Below, piece by piece: positions 63,147 through 64,000 of a stretch of 64,000 bases of DNA. Position 1 is the first letter of the stretch, and every line of letters begins with the position of its first letter. The DNA comes from Halomonas sp. Lineage in GTDB: Bacteria > Pseudomonadota > Gammaproteobacteria > Pseudomonadales > Halomonadaceae. A model generated the notes under the pieces. The model was not told where the DNA came from and searched no databases. It saw only the letters and a list, made by a program, of their open reading frames with translations. The DNA lies in the NCBI RefSeq assembly GCF_017515565.1, contig NZ_JAFWFN010000026.1, positions 1-64,000 on the forward strand, in the 5' to 3' direction. Position numbers and translations under genes: made by a program.

Positions 63147-63727
63147 CGCTTATGCATCCTTTCGGCAAGGCTAAAGACGTGCTCATCTTCGATGCACAAT
63201 TCGCGCAGCGCCTGGGCTAAATTCAACAAATAGGCTTTATTCGAGCCGCTCGGGCCGTGGGAGTGGGCAATTTGGTAGGCGATATCCTCCAGCGGCGCAT
63301 CGCCTAAAAAAGCAGGGTTATCTTCAGTGGCTAAGTAAATTAACCCCTTGGTTTGAGTCTTACTCTCCTGCGCTTCACCACGCTCCCCTAGAAACGTGAG
63401 CGGTACTTTTTCTCGCAGGTAGCCGTTTTTTTCCCGTACATCCAGCGGTGCCAGCACATCGGGGGTAATGCGGTACGCCATGCCGTGACACACAGCACCT
63501 TGGGCACGAATCAGCGTAGCCACCCGGCCCGGTGCGTCAGGTGTGCCACGGTGATCGTGGGAGCCTTGCCAGAACCGTCGTGCCCAGCCGGTAATGTAGG
63601 CGGGCTGCCGTTCTAGGTAGGCAAAGTCAGCCTTCCAAATCAGCGAGCCGTAACCAAAAAGCCATATATCCTCATGGCCATCGAAGAAGTTTCTTTGCTG
63701 GTTTAAAGCAGTGGTATCAAGCAACAT
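63143..63727 (-). CDS. chaC: Glutathione-specific gamma-glutamylcyclotransferase (ChaC-like)
   Basis: The protein has 194 residues. The cyclotransferase substrate loop WLFGYGSLIWKADF and the catalytic Glu in DVREKNGYLREKV are intact. GRVATLI and SHGPSGSNKAYLLNL match ChaC proteins. The enzyme splits glutathione into 5-oxoproline and Cys-Gly. Its product is the substrate of PxpABC encoded 14 kb away, so the two loci could feed one route. It is coupled to the EamA gene by ATGA overlap. Confidence 0.9.
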   Translation of the reverse strand: MLLDTTALNQQRNFFDGHEDIWLFGYGSLIWKADFAYLERQPAYITGWARRFWQGSHDHRGTPDAPGRVATLIRAQGAVCHGMAYRITPDVLAPLDVREKNGYLREKVPLTFLGERGEAQESKTQTKGLIYLATEDNPAFLGDAPLEDIAYQIAHSHGPSGSNKAYLLNLAQALRELCIEDEHVFSLAERMHKR

Positions 63728-63765
63728 AAGCTATCTATATTTATGACCAAAGTGGCTGCACGCGC

Positions 63766-64000
63766 ATGGCGTTAACGGTTGTTCATCATCCGGGTTATAC
63801 AATTGATTTACCAGCCAACCATCCTTTCCCCATGGAGAAATTCCGGTTGCTTCGCCAACTGCTTGGCGAACAGTTGCTGGCGTGCCCCATTGCGTGGCTA
63901 ACGCCTGAGCCTGCACCCATTAATACCCTTGCCCGGGTGCATACCCGCGATTATCTGAATGCTTTTTTGCAGGGCCGTTTAGAGCGTGCTGCCGAACGGC
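63766..64000 (+). CDS. Histone deacetylase family protein, N-terminal fragment (runs off the window)
   Basis: From ATG at 63766 the frame reads MALTVVHHPGYTIDLPANHP then FPMEKFRLLRQLLGE, and later LARVHTRDYLNAFLQGRLE. This is the start of bacterial class II/acetoin-utilisation-like deacetylases, where H-P-x-F-x-M-x-K-F and V-H-x-x-x-Y precede the zinc-binding centre. Only 78 codons are in the window. Substrates of these bacterial enzymes are acetylated small amines or proteins. It is divergent from chaC, with only 38 bp between starts. Confidence 0.85.
   Translation, partial: MALTVVHHPGYTIDLPANHPFPMEKFRLLRQLLGEQLLACPIAWLTPEPAPINTLARVHTRDYLNAFLQGRLERAAER

Overview
The window reads as ordinary chromosome of a moderately GC-rich, aerobic, halophilic gammaproteobacterium. 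I favour a member of Halomonadaceae (Halomonas/Vreelandella type). The reasons are the gene content (TRAP and SSS sodium-driven transport, a probable DUF6482 protein, a Pseudomonas-like quinoprotein regulon) and the style of the proteins; this is an inference from family resemblance, not a placement. I see no rRNA, tRNA, CRISPR array, insertion sequence or prophage. A few gene remnants and one frameshifted gene are present.

Layout. 0-5 kb: the 5' end of aceE, a frameshifted uraD, a Tsx-like outer-membrane channel, a LysR regulator divergent from hglS (2-oxoadipate dioxygenase/decarboxylase), and a cold-shock gene. 5-13.5 kb: a short PAS/chemoreceptor-like protein, an MFS carrier, a Cys-rich microprotein, an ABC exporter, a PAS-GGDEF cyclase, and a PAS-GGDEF-EAL protein followed 20 bp later by an RsbQ-type hydrolase. 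13.3-19.4 kb: a sodium:solute symporter with a 42-residue membrane partner, metY, and speB with a divergent LysR gene.

19.5-36.6 kb is the dominant feature, a quinoprotein alcohol oxidation island. It has an ErbR/AgmR-type response regulator; an operon of ercA, a hybrid sensor kinase and pqqF; an operon for cytochrome c-550 (PedF), a SoxYZ-like carrier, a zinc metallohydrolase and an S9 peptidase; a divergent PQQ-dependent alcohol dehydrogenase with a pentapeptide-repeat protein and a CXXCW-motif rhodanese-like protein; and pqqABCDE including the 23-residue pqqA. Together they would sense the substrate, build PQQ, oxidise alcohol in the periplasm and pass electrons to cytochrome c.

36.8-42.7 kb holds the type IV pilus minor-pilin operon fimT-pilV-pilW-pilX-pilY1. 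43-47.5 kb: katG and a Tat-exported PhoX phosphatase. 47.5-54.4 kb: pxpABC (5-oxoprolinase) divergent from a LysR gene followed by a DctPQM TRAP transporter, plausibly a pyroglutamate uptake and use locus. 54.4-58.8 kb: two more c-di-GMP proteins. 58.9-64 kb: a HAD phosphatase, two gene remnants, a tandem glycine riboswitch in front of a DadA-type oxidoreductase, a small membrane protein, an EamA exporter, ChaC, and the start of a histone-deacetylase-family gene.

The items I find most worth following are the RsbQ hydrolase paired with an RsbP-like PAS domain wired to c-di-GMP enzymes, the glycine riboswitch controlling a DadA-family gene, and the small or decayed genes listed below.
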